A stretch of DNA of 47,979 nucleotides from an alpha proteobacterium AAP81b (GCA_001295935.1 LJHX01000085.1:1-47979); one strand, 5' to 3'; shown: positions 36,380 to 44,745, counted from the first letter of the stretch. Notes: generated by a model not told the origin, from the letters alone. Numbers and translations are program-made.

Positions 36380-36380
36380 A
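36261..36380 (+). CDS. possible 39-codon upstream reading frame with two Cys-Cys-Gly motifs
   Basis: The frame starts MFGANAAAAATAAP and continues with SSCCGSDTSASNCCGAG. It ends in TGA (36378-36380) overlapping the yghU start region. It contains a cluster of codons rare in this GC-rich genome (AGA ATA TCT, TGT TGT). No clear Shine-Dalgarno is seen, and rare codons also fit non-coding DNA. Could be a leader peptide or chance. Confidence 0.25.
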   Translation: MFGANAAAAATAAPARISSCCGSDTSASNCCGAGRPRSR

Positions 36381-37261
36381 TGACCGATTATACCCCGCCG
36401 AAAGTCTGGACCTGGAACAAGGAAAGCGGCGGCCGCTTCGCCAACATCAACCGCCCGATCGCCGGGGCGACGCATGACAAGGAACTCCCGGTCGGCAAGC
36501 ACCCGATCCAGCTCTACTCGCTGGGCACGCCCAATGGGGTGAAGGTGACGGTGCTGCTCGAGGAGCTGCTGGCGCTGGGCCATTCGGGCGCCGAATATGA
36601 CGCCTGGCTGATCAACATCGGCAATGGCGACCAGTTCGGCTCGGGCTTTGTCGAGATCAATCCCAATTCGAAGATCCCGGCGATGGCCGATCATTCGACC
36701 GATCCCGCCACCCATCTGTTCGAATCGGGGTCGATGCTGGTCTATCTTGCCGAAAAGTTCGGCGCGTTTCTGCCGGCATCGGGCAACGCCCGCGCCCAGA
36801 CCTTCAACTGGCTGATGTGGCAGATGGGCTCGGCGCCCTTCCTCGGCGGCGGCTTCGGGCATTTCTACGCCTATGCGCCGCTGAAGATCGAATATGCCAT
36901 CGATCGCTATGCCATGGAGGTGAAGCGGCAACTCGACGTGCTCGACCGCCATCTGGCGGCGAACCGCTTCATGATCGGCGATGAATATACCATCGCCGAT
37001 ATGGCCATCTGGCCCTGGTATGGCGCGCTCGCCATGGGGCTGCTCTACGAAGCCGGCGAATTCCTCGATGTGACGACCTACACCAACGTCCGCCGCTGGA
37101 CCGCCGAAATCGCCAAGCGCCCGGCGGTGCAGCGCGGCCGCATGGTCAACCGCGCCTTCGGCGAGCCTTCGAGCCAGCTCCACGAACGCCATGACGCCAG
37201 CGATTTCGAAACGCGCACCCTCGACAAATTGCAGGCGCAGGCCGCGTCGGCGCCCGAATGA
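36380..37261 (+). CDS. yghU: glutathione-dependent disulfide-bond oxidoreductase YghU
   Basis: A 293-residue glutathione transferase-family protein that reduces disulfides using two glutathione molecules. It closely follows E. coli YghU: VWTWNKESGGRFANINRPIAG, LPVGKHPIQLYSLGTPNGVKVT, FVEINPNSKIPAM, GGGFGHFYAYAPLKIEYAIDRY, YTIADMAIWPWYG, and the tail LHERHDASDFETRT. N-terminal thioredoxin-like fold, then an all-helical GST domain. Two ATGs lie at 36377 and 36380; AGGAG at 36369-36373 is better spaced for 36380. The stop overlaps the next start (ATGA). Confidence 0.95.
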   Translation: MTDYTPPKVWTWNKESGGRFANINRPIAGATHDKELPVGKHPIQLYSLGTPNGVKVTVLLEELLALGHSGAEYDAWLINIGNGDQFGSGFVEINPNSKIPAMADHSTDPATHLFESGSMLVYLAEKFGAFLPASGNARAQTFNWLMWQMGSAPFLGGGFGHFYAYAPLKIEYAIDRYAMEVKRQLDVLDRHLAANRFMIGDEYTIADMAIWPWYGALAMGLLYEAGEFLDVTTYTNVRRWTAEIAKRPAVQRGRMVNRAFGEPSSQLHERHDASDFETRTLDKLQAQAASAPE

Positions 37262-37689
37262 ACGCCGTCGTTTCCGGGCTGCCGGCGGCGGCCAACGACC
37301 TTTCGGCGACGCTCGGCTTCGTTCGCGTCGTCAGCCTCGAGCCCGGTCGTGCCGCGGTCGAATACGCCTGCGGCATGCACATGTGCCATTCGGGCGGCGT
37401 CGCCCAGGGCGGCTTCGTCGCCGGCTGGATCGACGCCGCCATGGCGCATGCGGTGATGGCCAAGTTCGGCCATGATCCGGTGCCGATCAGCCTCGAACTC
37501 AAGATCAGCTATTTCGCCCCGGCCAACCCGGGAGTGGTGCTGGCGACCGGCTGGATCGAGGCAGGCGGCAAGTCGACGCTGTTCGCCGAAGGCACGCTCC
37601 ACGATGCCGCGGGCAAGCTGCTCGCCAAAGGCACGTCGACGGTCCGGATGATCCCGGTGGCGCGGGTCAGCGCGATGGCGGGGGGCTGA
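37258..37689 (+). CDS. PaaI-family hotdog thioesterase
   Basis: A 143-residue hotdog-fold protein. HSGGVAQGGFVAGWIDAAMAHAV near residue 43 is the PaaI-type signature helix with the active-site acid in WIDAA; ISLELKISYFAPANPGVV and KLLAKGTSTVRMI complete the fold. It probably hydrolyses an acyl-CoA thioester; substrate unknown. Its ATG overlaps the yghU stop by four bases, so the two are translated together. Confidence 0.9.
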   Translation: MNAVVSGLPAAANDLSATLGFVRVVSLEPGRAAVEYACGMHMCHSGGVAQGGFVAGWIDAAMAHAVMAKFGHDPVPISLELKISYFAPANPGVVLATGWIEAGGKSTLFAEGTLHDAAGKLLAKGTSTVRMIPVARVSAMAGG

Positions 37690-37693
37690 CCGC

Positions 37694-38320
37694 TCAGATC
37701 AGCGCCGCCTCGCGCGCGCGGAACACCGCCTCGGCGCGGTTGCTCGCCCCCAGCGCGGCGATCGCCGCCGCGGTATGCGCCTTGACCGTCGCCGGCGACA
37801 GATCGAGGTCGCGGGCGATTTCCTTGTTCGATTGCCCCGCCGCGATCAGCCGCAGCACATCGACCTGGCGCGCCGTCAGCCGCGCCGGTGCGGCACGCGG
37901 CGCCGTCCCCTGCCCGCGCGCCGCGGCGAGATCGAGCAACCGCGGCGGCAGATAGCGCCCGCCGGCGACGATCACCCGGATCGCGGCATCGATCAGCGCC
38001 GCCTTCGACGTCTTGGGCGCCAGCCCCGCGACGCCGAGATCGAACAGCGCCAGCAAGGTCGCGTCATCCTCGCTGCCGGTGACGACGAGGATCGGCGACG
38101 CCGGCGCCGCGGCGCGCAGCGCGGCGATGCCCGGCACCGGCGCCGACCCGGGCATGATCAGGTCGGAAATGATCAGATCGGGGCGCGCCACCGCCGCCGC
38201 CCAGGCCGAGGGGAAATCGCCGCACTGGACGATCTCGGCATCGGGCCAGCCGAGCGCCACCGTGCCGGCGATGGCGTCGCGCAGCATGGCGTGATCGTCG
38301 GCGATAAGGCAGCTTTGCAT
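37694..38320 (-). CDS. LuxR-family two-component response regulator
   Basis: A 208-residue regulator of the NarL type. The receiver domain has IADDH at residues 6-10, phospho-acceptor Asp53 in LIISDLIMPG, Thr in VVTGSEDD, and Lys in GLAPKTS. The C-terminal LuxR helix-turn-helix reads LTARQVDVLRLIAAGQSNKEIARDLDLSPATVKAH. The ATG at 38318-38320 gives MQSCLIADD; a longer frame upstream lacks meaning. It lies 46 bases after the histidine kinase gene on the same strand, surely its partner. Confidence 0.92.
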   Translation of the reverse strand: MQSCLIADDHAMLRDAIAGTVALGWPDAEIVQCGDFPSAWAAAVARPDLIISDLIMPGSAPVPGIAALRAAAPASPILVVTGSEDDATLLALFDLGVAGLAPKTSKAALIDAAIRVIVAGGRYLPPRLLDLAAARGQGTAPRAAPARLTARQVDVLRLIAAGQSNKEIARDLDLSPATVKAHTAAAIAALGASNRAEAVFRAREAALI

Positions 38321-38366
38321 GTCGGCCCGGTTCCACCGGCATGCCGGCACTTTGCCGAAATGACCA

Positions 38367-39623
38367 TCAAGCGGTCGGAAGTTCAACCCAGAAGGCGCTG
38401 CCGCGCCGCCAGCGCGGCTCGTGCCCGGCGCTGCCGCCCATCAGTGCGGCCATCCGCCGCGTCGAGGCGAGCCCGAGCCCGAAGCCGCCGCGGATCTCGT
38501 CGCCATGGTCGGAGCCCTGGACATGGTCGTCGAACAGCCGCGCCAGATCGGCGGGCGCGATGCCGGCGCCATCGTCGATCACCCAGAGCCGCACCCGTTG
38601 GCCCTGCCGCCGCGCCCCTACCAGCAGTCGCCCGGCCTTGGCGTGGCGGATGGCATTGGTGACGAGATTGCCGAGCGCGCGTTCGGCGAGCGCCCGGTCG
38701 GCCGCCGCCACCAGCCGGCTCGGCATGGCGATGATCGCGGTGGCGGCAAGGCGCGCCGCCGGTTCGTGAAGTTCGGCAACGCGGGCGATCAGCGGCCCCA
38801 GCGCGACCGGCGCAATGTCCGCCGTCACCTGGCCCGATTCGAGCCGCAGATGTTCGAGCATCTGGCCGAGCAGCGCCTCGGTCGCATCGAACGCCCAATG
38901 GACACCGCGCACCGCCTTGTCGTGCGCCGGCCCGGCCGGCGTGGCGACGGTCTGATCGAAGAACAGCCGCGCCGCCTGCAACGGCTGGCCGAGGTCATGG
39001 CTCGCCGAGGCGAGAAAGCGCGTGCGGGCGTCGCGCGCCGCCTCGGCGGCCTGTTTGGCGCGCCAGGCCTCGTGAACACTGTCCTGCACCACTTCGCGCA
39101 GCAGCAGCATGACGGCGGTGAAGCTCGCCAGGAACAGCAGCATCGGCCAGCGGAATTCGTCGCCCGATTGCGCGAACCACGCCCCCAGCCCGAGCGGGAT
39201 GCCGATCGGCACGATCGTCGAAGCGAAACCGCGAGGGCCGAATTTCGGCGGCCGGATGGTGCCGAGCACTTCGACGGTGATCGGCCCAAGGCACATCATC
39301 GTCACCATCAGCCGCATCGCCTCGCTGCCATAGGGCAGCGCCAGCCAGAAGGTCGAAACCGTCGCGAAGTTGCCGAACCAGAAGACCTGGGAGGTGTGCC
39401 AGAACCAGGCGTCGGGATCGTCGGGGGCGACACGGCGCGTCGCGCGCAGCCAGGCGATCGAGACGATCCACCAGGCGACGAAGCCCCCCATGATCGCATC
39501 GAAGACGACAAGCTCGCGCGGCGGGATGATCGCGCCGAGCCACAGATGCACGAACAGGATCGACGCCGCGGCCACGGCGATCGCCAGGATCTGCAGGCGC
39601 AGCATCAGCGTCATGGCCGCCAT
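38367..39623 (-). CDS. membrane sensor histidine kinase
   Basis: A 418-residue kinase. Six hydrophobic segments cover residues 5-180 (for example LVVFDAIMGGFVAWWIVSIAWL and WPMLLFLASFTAVMLLL), with no large periplasmic sensor loop. The phospho-acceptor site is FLASASHDLGQPLQAARLFFDQ. ATP-binding boxes: NLVTNAIRHAKAG (N), WVIDDGAGI (G1), GGFGLGLAST (G2). The SHDLGQPL sequence is typical of kinases paired with NarL-type regulators. Signal unknown; a membrane-embedded stimulus is likely from the architecture. Divergent from the PEP-CTERM gene at 39755. Confidence 0.92.
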   Translation of the reverse strand: MAAMTLMLRLQILAIAVAAASILFVHLWLGAIIPPRELVVFDAIMGGFVAWWIVSIAWLRATRRVAPDDPDAWFWHTSQVFWFGNFATVSTFWLALPYGSEAMRLMVTMMCLGPITVEVLGTIRPPKFGPRGFASTIVPIGIPLGLGAWFAQSGDEFRWPMLLFLASFTAVMLLLREVVQDSVHEAWRAKQAAEAARDARTRFLASASHDLGQPLQAARLFFDQTVATPAGPAHDKAVRGVHWAFDATEALLGQMLEHLRLESGQVTADIAPVALGPLIARVAELHEPAARLAATAIIAMPSRLVAAADRALAERALGNLVTNAIRHAKAGRLLVGARRQGQRVRLWVIDDGAGIAPADLARLFDDHVQGSDHGDEIRGGFGLGLASTRRMAALMGGSAGHEPRWRRGSAFWVELPTA

Positions 39624-39656
39624 GTTCGCGCGAAACGATGGCGGCGCAAGCGACTA

Positions 39657-39696
39657 GGCCATCGGGTTAGGCCAACCGGCCAATGGGCCATCGGGT
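39657..39696. promoter_or_regulatory. direct repeat between kinase and PEP-CTERM genes
   Basis: GGCCATCGGGT occurs at 39657-39667 and again at 39686-39696, 29 bases apart, with GGCCAAC and GGCCAAT between them. Placed in the 131-base divergent promoter region, it could bind a regulator of both genes. Confidence 0.45.
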
Positions 39697-39754
39697 GCCC
39701 GGCCCGGTAGACCAGCACGGCAAATGGGATCGTTCAACCCGAGGGAAAACATCG

Positions 39755-40663
39755 ATGCGCTTTACCGCCGCCCGGCTGCCAACGGTCGCGCTCGCCGCAC
39801 TTGCCCTGCCCGCACCCGGGCTCGCCGCCACGGTCTCCATCTTCACCCGGGCGGGCACGGTCAGCGACAGCGCGTCCGGCCAGGCGTCGGTGTCGATCGG
39901 CCGTGCCGACGAACAGGCGAGCGGTGCTGCCAATGAGCGCCCCGGCTTCGTCGGCGTCGCCTCGAGCACCGCAGCGCAGAGCCGGCAACCCGATCCCTTC
40001 AACCAGCCATCGGACCTCATCCCGCAGGTTTCGACGCAGGCAGGTTTCGCTGATCTCTTCTTCCATCGGCTGGGCAGCAGCCCCGATCTCGGCAATGGCA
40101 CCTACCGCCTGACCTTCGCCGTCAGCCTCGGCGGCACCTCGGCCGCGGGCCAGACACCAGCGCCCAACGGCGTGCCGATGTCATCGTCGGCGGCCTTTAC
40201 CTACCGCTACAGCCTCGGCAGTCTCGTGCGCGAAGGCAGCTTCAGCCTCTCCCGGTTCAACGGTGGCACCGATATCGTCACCTCGGGCCTCGGCGCCGGC
40301 GGCGTTTACTTCGATCAGAGCATCGTCCACATCGGCGATTTCACCACCATCGGCCTCAATGCCTCGGGCTTTTCCTCGGCGGCTGCCTATGGGCTGGGCA
40401 GCGCCAGCAGCTCGGTCGGCGCCGAGGCGCGCTGGCTCGGCGTCAGCGCGGTCGAATATGATGCCGGCGGCGGCAATTTCGTCGCCGCCCCCACCGGCTT
40501 CCGGCTTGACCTGACCAGCGACAGCAGCGGTTTCGACTATTGGAACGCCGCCGTCGCTCCACCTGCCGGCGGCGTCCCCGAACCCGCCAGCTGGGTGCTG
40601 CTGATCACCGGCTTCGGGTTCGTCGGCGGGTCGCTCAGGAGGCAGCGTTACGCCGCCGCCTGA
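39755..40663 (+). CDS. PEP-CTERM sorting domain-containing surface protein
   Basis: A 302-residue secreted protein. Signal peptide MRFTAARLPTVALAALALPAPGLA, cut probably after Ala24-Ala25. The middle part is Ser/Gly/Ala rich beta-type sequence with no recognised catalytic motif. The C-terminus is VPEPASWVLLITGFGFVGG, then RRQRYAAA: an exosortase-recognised anchor. GAGGGA lies 9 bases before the ATG at 39755. Together with the two metalloproteases it makes three exosortase substrates in the window; the exosortase itself is not here. Confidence 0.88.
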   Translation: MRFTAARLPTVALAALALPAPGLAATVSIFTRAGTVSDSASGQASVSIGRADEQASGAANERPGFVGVASSTAAQSRQPDPFNQPSDLIPQVSTQAGFADLFFHRLGSSPDLGNGTYRLTFAVSLGGTSAAGQTPAPNGVPMSSSAAFTYRYSLGSLVREGSFSLSRFNGGTDIVTSGLGAGGVYFDQSIVHIGDFTTIGLNASGFSSAAAYGLGSASSSVGAEARWLGVSAVEYDAGGGNFVAAPTGFRLDLTSDSSGFDYWNAAVAPPAGGVPEPASWVLLITGFGFVGGSLRRQRYAAA

Positions 40664-40673
40664 GCCGCTCGCC

Positions 40674-41054
40674 TCAGCCCATGCGGTGGAGCGCGCAGAG
40701 CTTGTTGCCGGCGGGGTCGCGCAGGTAAGCGAGGTAGAGCTTGCCGAGGCCGCCGTCGCGGACGCCGGGGGGCTCCTCGCAGGTCGTGCCGCCATTGGCG
40801 ATGCCGGCGGCGTGCCAGGCGTCGGCCTGTTCGGGCGATGCCGCGGCGAAGCCGATGGTGCCGCCATTGGCGTGGCAGGCAGCTTCGCCGTTGATCGGAA
40901 TCGAAACGCTGAAGATGCCGGTCGGCGTCATCCAGAAGGCGCGGCCCTTGTCGTCCTTCATGCCCGCCGGATGGCCGAGCGCGGCGAGGGTGGCGTCATA
41001 GAATTTCTTCGAGGCATCGAGGTCGTCGGCGCCGAGCATGATGTGGCTGAACAT
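40674..41054 (-). CDS. VOC family protein (glyoxalase-like)
   Basis: A 126-residue vicinal-oxygen-chelate protein. FSHIMLGADDLDASKKFYDATLAALG at the N-terminus and YLAYLRDPAGNKLCALHRMG at the C-terminus are the paired beta-alpha-beta motifs with potential metal ligands His4 and Glu/Asp positions. The function (dioxygenase, isomerase or resistance-like) cannot be set from sequence. The ATG at 41052-41054 gives the family start; GGAAGGGACTGCC precedes it. Confidence 0.9.
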   Translation of the reverse strand: MFSHIMLGADDLDASKKFYDATLAALGHPAGMKDDKGRAFWMTPTGIFSVSIPINGEAACHANGGTIGFAAASPEQADAWHAAGIANGGTTCEEPPGVRDGGLGKLYLAYLRDPAGNKLCALHRMG

Positions 41055-41171
41055 GGCAGTCCCTTCCCGTGAGATGGCGGCGATTGGTCGCCTGCCGGGC
41101 GCAGCCATGCCGCGCCGCTTGGCGCTTGTCGATTGCCGCTGGCGCAAGACCGAATTGCCGATGCGCGGGGC

Positions 41172-42035
41172 CTAACGCGCCAGCCGCCGGATCAGCGACG
41201 AGGTGTCCTGGCGCCCGCCGCCCATCGCCTGGATATCGGCGTAGAAGTGATCGACCAGCGCCGCCAGCGGCAGCGACACCCCGAGCCGCCGCGCCTCGTC
41301 GAGCGTCAGCCCCAGGTCCTTGCGCATCCAGTCAACGGCGAAGCCGAAATCGAACTGCCCCCGCGCCATGGTGGCGGCGCGATTGTCCATCTGCCAGCTT
41401 TGCGCCGCGCCCTTGGAAATGACGTCCACCACCTGGTCGAGATCGAGCCCCGCCGCCTTGCCGAAGGCGAGCCCCTCGGCAAGGCCCTGGACGATGCCGG
41501 CGATGCACAGCTGATTGACCATCTTGGTCAGCTGGCCGCTGCCCGCCGGCCCCATATGGCCAACGCGCTTGGCATAAGCGGCGAAGATCGGCTCGGCGGC
41601 GGCGAAGGCTTGCGGGCTGCCGCCGCACATGATGGTCAGCGCGCCATTCTCGGCGCCCGCCTGGCCGCCCGATACCGGCGCATCGACGACGAGCAGTCCG
41701 CGCGCCTCGCCTTGCTGCGCCAGTTCGCGGGCAATCGCCGCCGAGACGGTGGTGTGATCGACAAACAGGCTGCCGGGCGCCATCGCGGCAAAGGCGCCGT
41801 CGGCACCGAGGGTAACGGCGCGCAGGTCGGCGTCGGCGCCGACGCAGGCGAGCACGACCTCGGCCCCTTTGGCAGCAGCGGCGGGAGTCGGCGCGGCGCG
41901 CCCGCCGTGCGCTGTCACCCAGGCGTCGGCGCGGGTGGCGGTGCGGTTGTAAACGGTGACGTCATGGCCGGCGGCGGCGAGGTGACGCGCCATCGGTCCA
42001 CCCATGACGCCGAGGCCGAGAAAAGCGATGCGCAT
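41172..42035 (-). CDS. NAD(P)-dependent oxidoreductase of the 3-hydroxyisobutyrate dehydrogenase family
   Basis: A 287-residue beta-hydroxyacid dehydrogenase. Dinucleotide-binding MRIAFLGLGVMGGPMARHL at the N-terminus, substrate-binding DAPVSGGQAGAENGALTIMCGG near residue 118, and the catalytic lysine in GSGQLTKMVNQLCIAG near residue 170. The C-terminal helical domain completes the family length (about 290). It reduces or oxidises a 3-hydroxyacid such as 3-hydroxyisobutyrate, tartronate semialdehyde or glyoxylate; which one is not clear. The start at 42033-42035 gives the conserved N-terminus. Confidence 0.93.
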   Translation of the reverse strand: MRIAFLGLGVMGGPMARHLAAAGHDVTVYNRTATRADAWVTAHGGRAAPTPAAAAKGAEVVLACVGADADLRAVTLGADGAFAAMAPGSLFVDHTTVSAAIARELAQQGEARGLLVVDAPVSGGQAGAENGALTIMCGGSPQAFAAAEPIFAAYAKRVGHMGPAGSGQLTKMVNQLCIAGIVQGLAEGLAFGKAAGLDLDQVVDVISKGAAQSWQMDNRAATMARGQFDFGFAVDWMRKDLGLTLDEARRLGVSLPLAALVDHFYADIQAMGGGRQDTSSLIRRLAR

Positions 42036-42101
42036 TCGTGTGTCCCTCACAGTTCCGGTGGCGGTCCTAGCGGCGGCTACGCGCCGACGGAACTGCACGC
42101 C

Positions 42102-42169
42102 GCTCATGCCGAGCGAAGTCGAGGCGCGGTTGGCGCTTCGGGCGTGCCTCGACTGCGCTCGGCATGAGC
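42102..42169. repeat. long inverted repeat of the CTCATGCCGAGC type
   Basis: The arm at 42102-42125 (GCTCATGCCGAGCGAAGTCG...) and the arm at 42146-42169 (...GACTGCGCTCGGCATGAGC) are complementary at 23 of 24 positions with 20 bases between. This type of inverted repeat is spread between genes in many sphingomonad genomes. It lies between two genes of the same strand and could work as a terminator or mRNA stabiliser. Confidence 0.8.
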
Positions 42170-42191
42170 GGGAGGAGACTCAGCCTGATTG

Positions 42192-42935
42192 CTAAACCAC
42201 CGCGCCGAACAGCCGCCCGACGAGCGCCGAGGCCGCCATCGCCATCGCCCCCCAGAACAGCACGCGCAAGGTCGCCCGCCCCGCCGGCGCGCCGCCGAGA
42301 CGCGCGCCGACCAGCCCCAGCAGCCCGAGAAACGCCAGCGCGCCGCCCGTCACCGCCCAGCCGAGCACCGCCAGCGGCACCAGCGCCGCCACCAGCAGCG
42401 GCAGCCCGGCACCACCGGCAAAGGCCAGTGCCGACGCCAGCGCCGCCTCGATCGGCCGCGCCGCGGTGGCGTCGTGCATCCCCAGTTCGTCGCGGGCATG
42501 GGCGGCAAGGGCATCATGCGCCATCAGCTGCGCCGCCACCCGCGTTGCGGTGGTGTCGTCGAGGCCGCGGTCGCGATAGATGCCGGCGAGTTCGGCCGCC
42601 TCGCCGTCGGGATCGGCGGCGAGCTCGGCGGTCTCGCGGGCAAGGTCGGCGCGCTCGGCATCGGCCTGCGACGAGACCGAGACATATTCGCCCGCCGCCA
42701 TCGACATGGCGCCCGCCACCAGCGCGGCGACGCCGCTGAGCATCACCTGGCGATGATCCGACGCCGCCGCGGCGACGCCGACGAGCAGTGCCGCGGTCGA
42801 GACGATGCCGTCATTGGCCCCGAGCACCGCGGCGCGCAGCCAGCCGCCGCGGCCGAGACGATGGCCTTCCGAATCGTCGCGTGAAATGATCGGACTCCTG
42901 GCGGCGAGCGGTGCGAAATGCCTTGCACGCGCCAC
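42192..42935 (-). CDS. VIT family (CCC1-like) Fe2+/Mn2+ transporter
   Basis: A membrane protein of about 231-247 residues. WLRAAVLGANDGIVSTAALLVGVAAA and LVAGAMSMAAGEYVSVSSQADAERADLARE are the two signatures of the vacuolar iron transporter family, with the metal-binding acidic helix behind. The C-terminal half has three more hydrophobic helices. It would move Fe(II) or Mn(II) across the inner membrane. The start is unclear: the nearest canonical codon is the GTG at 42933-42935, but a perfect AGGAG at 42895-42899 sits right before ATC (42890) and ATT (42887), the expected N-terminus. Confidence 0.88.
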   Translation of the reverse strand: MARARHFAPLAARSPIISRDDSEGHRLGRGGWLRAAVLGANDGIVSTAALLVGVAAAASDHRQVMLSGVAALVAGAMSMAAGEYVSVSSQADAERADLARETAELAADPDGEAAELAGIYRDRGLDDTTATRVAAQLMAHDALAAHARDELGMHDATAARPIEAALASALAFAGGAGLPLLVAALVPLAVLGWAVTGGALAFLGLLGLVGARLGGAPAGRATLRVLFWGAMAMAASALVGRLFGAVV

Positions 42936-42957
42936 GCCGGCTGCCAAGGCGCAAGGC

Positions 42958-44589
42958 TCAGCCGGCGGCGCGGCTGCGACGTTTGGGGGCGGCGTCGGCG
43001 CCCGCCGCCACATCGCCGGCGCCGGTTTCGGTCGCCAGCACCAGCAGCGCCTCGGCGGCGGCATGCCCGCAGCGCCGCGCGTCGTCGAGCGGGGTGTTGC
43101 CCCAGCGGTCCTTCGGCGCCGGCGCCGCGCCATGATCGAGCAGGAAGCGCAGCACCTCGCCATGGCCCTCGCAGGCGGCGAGATGCAGCGCCGTGCGGCC
43201 ATCATAGTCGGCGCTGTCGATGTCGATCTTCTTGGCGATCAGCCGGCGCAGTTCCGAAAGATCGCCGCGCGACGCGGCGGCGCACATCAGGAAGGCCGGC
43301 TCGACGGCGCTCGCCGTCTCGGTGCGGCGCGGGTCGCTCAAATGGCTGTCGGCGACCATATTGGCATAGGTGTGGAAGGGGAAAGTCTCGACCAGCCGCT
43401 TCGAGAATTCGACGCCGCGCACCGAATTGCCGAGCTTGTCGAGCCGCGGCGACCAGATGGCGATGCCGCAGACGCCCGGGACGACGATGAACAGCGACCC
43501 CGACACCCCCGATTTCGCCGGCAGCCCGACGGTAAAGGCATATTCGCCCGAAAAATCATACATGCCGCACGAATACATCAGCGACAGACAGTTCTTGGTC
43601 GTCGCCGCCGAGAACACCGCCTTGCTGGTCAAGGGGCAGATGCCGCCATTGGCGAAGGTCGCCGCCACCACCGCCATCTGGCGCGCGGTGACGGTCAGCG
43701 AGCAGGTCTGGAAATAGAGATCGAGCGCCGCCATGATGTCGGTCTTGGGCGGGAAGGCATTGGCCTCGCGCATGAAATAGGCGAGCGCGAAATTGCGGTC
43801 GGCGGTGTCCTTCTCAGAAAGATACACCGAATTGTCGAAGCCGACGCGCTCGTTGCCGGCCAGGCTCTTCCAGACGCTGGTGACATAGTCGAAGCGGTCG
43901 GCGAGCGGCGCCTGCGGCTTGATCAGCGACGCGCACATGATCGCCCCGGCGTTGATCATCGGATTGTGCGGCAGGCCGCGGCCATTGAGGGTCAACTCGT
44001 TGAACGAGCGGCCGGAAGGCTCGCGGCCGACATGGCTGTGGACGGTCTGCGGCCCCAGGCTGTCCAGCGCAATGGCATAGTTGATCGGCTTGCACGTCGA
44101 TTGCACGCAATAGCGTTCGTCGTCGTCGCCAAGGCCGAAGCGCTGGCCGTCGACGGTGCACACCGCCATGGCATAATGTTCGGGATCGACGCGGGCGAGC
44201 TGGGGGATGTAGCTCGCCACCTCGCCCTGGCGATAGTCGCGGACGAAATGGAAGATCGACGCCAGCCGCGCCTTGAACTGCGGAAAATCGGGGATGACGA
44301 GATCGCCGCGCAGCGCGCGGTGCAGCAGGAAGACATTGGCCGGATGGACCAGCGCCGCGAAGCCGCGCTCGTCGATCGGTTCGAGGTCGGTCAGGCCCTT
44401 GAGCGCCTGGGCGGTTTCGCGGATGCGCGGGTCGCTCAGCAGCACGCCGGTCTGTTCGATCGCCGCTTCGATGTCGCGGCGGGTGACGATCCGGTCGGCG
44501 CTGCCGCGGATGGCGTCGAACATCGCCGCGACAAGGCTGTCGGCGGGCTCGCCGCCGGGATCGAAGCTTGGCGCGAACTGCATCGTCAT
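42958..44589 (-). CDS. glsA: glutaminase with C-terminal ankyrin repeats
   Basis: A 543-residue protein. The core is a serine-dependent beta-lactamase-like glutaminase that turns glutamine into glutamate and ammonia: QSTCKPINYAIAL with Ser164 and Lys167, GRSFNELTLNGRGLPHNPMINAGAIM, and LPAKSGVSGSLFIVVPG. A helical N-terminal extension of about 110 residues precedes it. After residue 440 come ankyrin repeats (DYDGRTALHLAACEGHGEVLRFLLDHGA, and DRWGNTPLDDARRCGH). Plain bacterial GlsA proteins have about 310 residues; this architecture looks like animal kidney-type glutaminase. ATGs at 44589 and 44583 are both possible. Divergent from the threonine ammonia-lyase gene. Confidence 0.94.
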   Translation of the reverse strand: MTMQFAPSFDPGGEPADSLVAAMFDAIRGSADRIVTRRDIEAAIEQTGVLLSDPRIRETAQALKGLTDLEPIDERGFAALVHPANVFLLHRALRGDLVIPDFPQFKARLASIFHFVRDYRQGEVASYIPQLARVDPEHYAMAVCTVDGQRFGLGDDDERYCVQSTCKPINYAIALDSLGPQTVHSHVGREPSGRSFNELTLNGRGLPHNPMINAGAIMCASLIKPQAPLADRFDYVTSVWKSLAGNERVGFDNSVYLSEKDTADRNFALAYFMREANAFPPKTDIMAALDLYFQTCSLTVTARQMAVVAATFANGGICPLTSKAVFSAATTKNCLSLMYSCGMYDFSGEYAFTVGLPAKSGVSGSLFIVVPGVCGIAIWSPRLDKLGNSVRGVEFSKRLVETFPFHTYANMVADSHLSDPRRTETASAVEPAFLMCAAASRGDLSELRRLIAKKIDIDSADYDGRTALHLAACEGHGEVLRFLLDHGAAPAPKDRWGNTPLDDARRCGHAAAEALLVLATETGAGDVAAGADAAPKRRSRAAG

Positions 44590-44745
44590 CGTCGCTCACC
44601 CGATTGTTACTTGGGTTCTGCCGCCATAGGGCGGAAATGCGACGGTTTCGATGCAGCGATATTGCCGGTCTGCAACATTGGCGCGCCCGTTGCTGCCGCG
44701 ACCGCCATCTGGCCAAGCGCCGAGCGCGCGCCTAAGGGCGACATC

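Noticed and set aside
42805-44745. Plus-strand extension of the threonine ammonia-lyase frame upstream of its start
   Set aside because: It is antisense to the glutaminase gene and has no domain; the family N-terminus begins at 44746.
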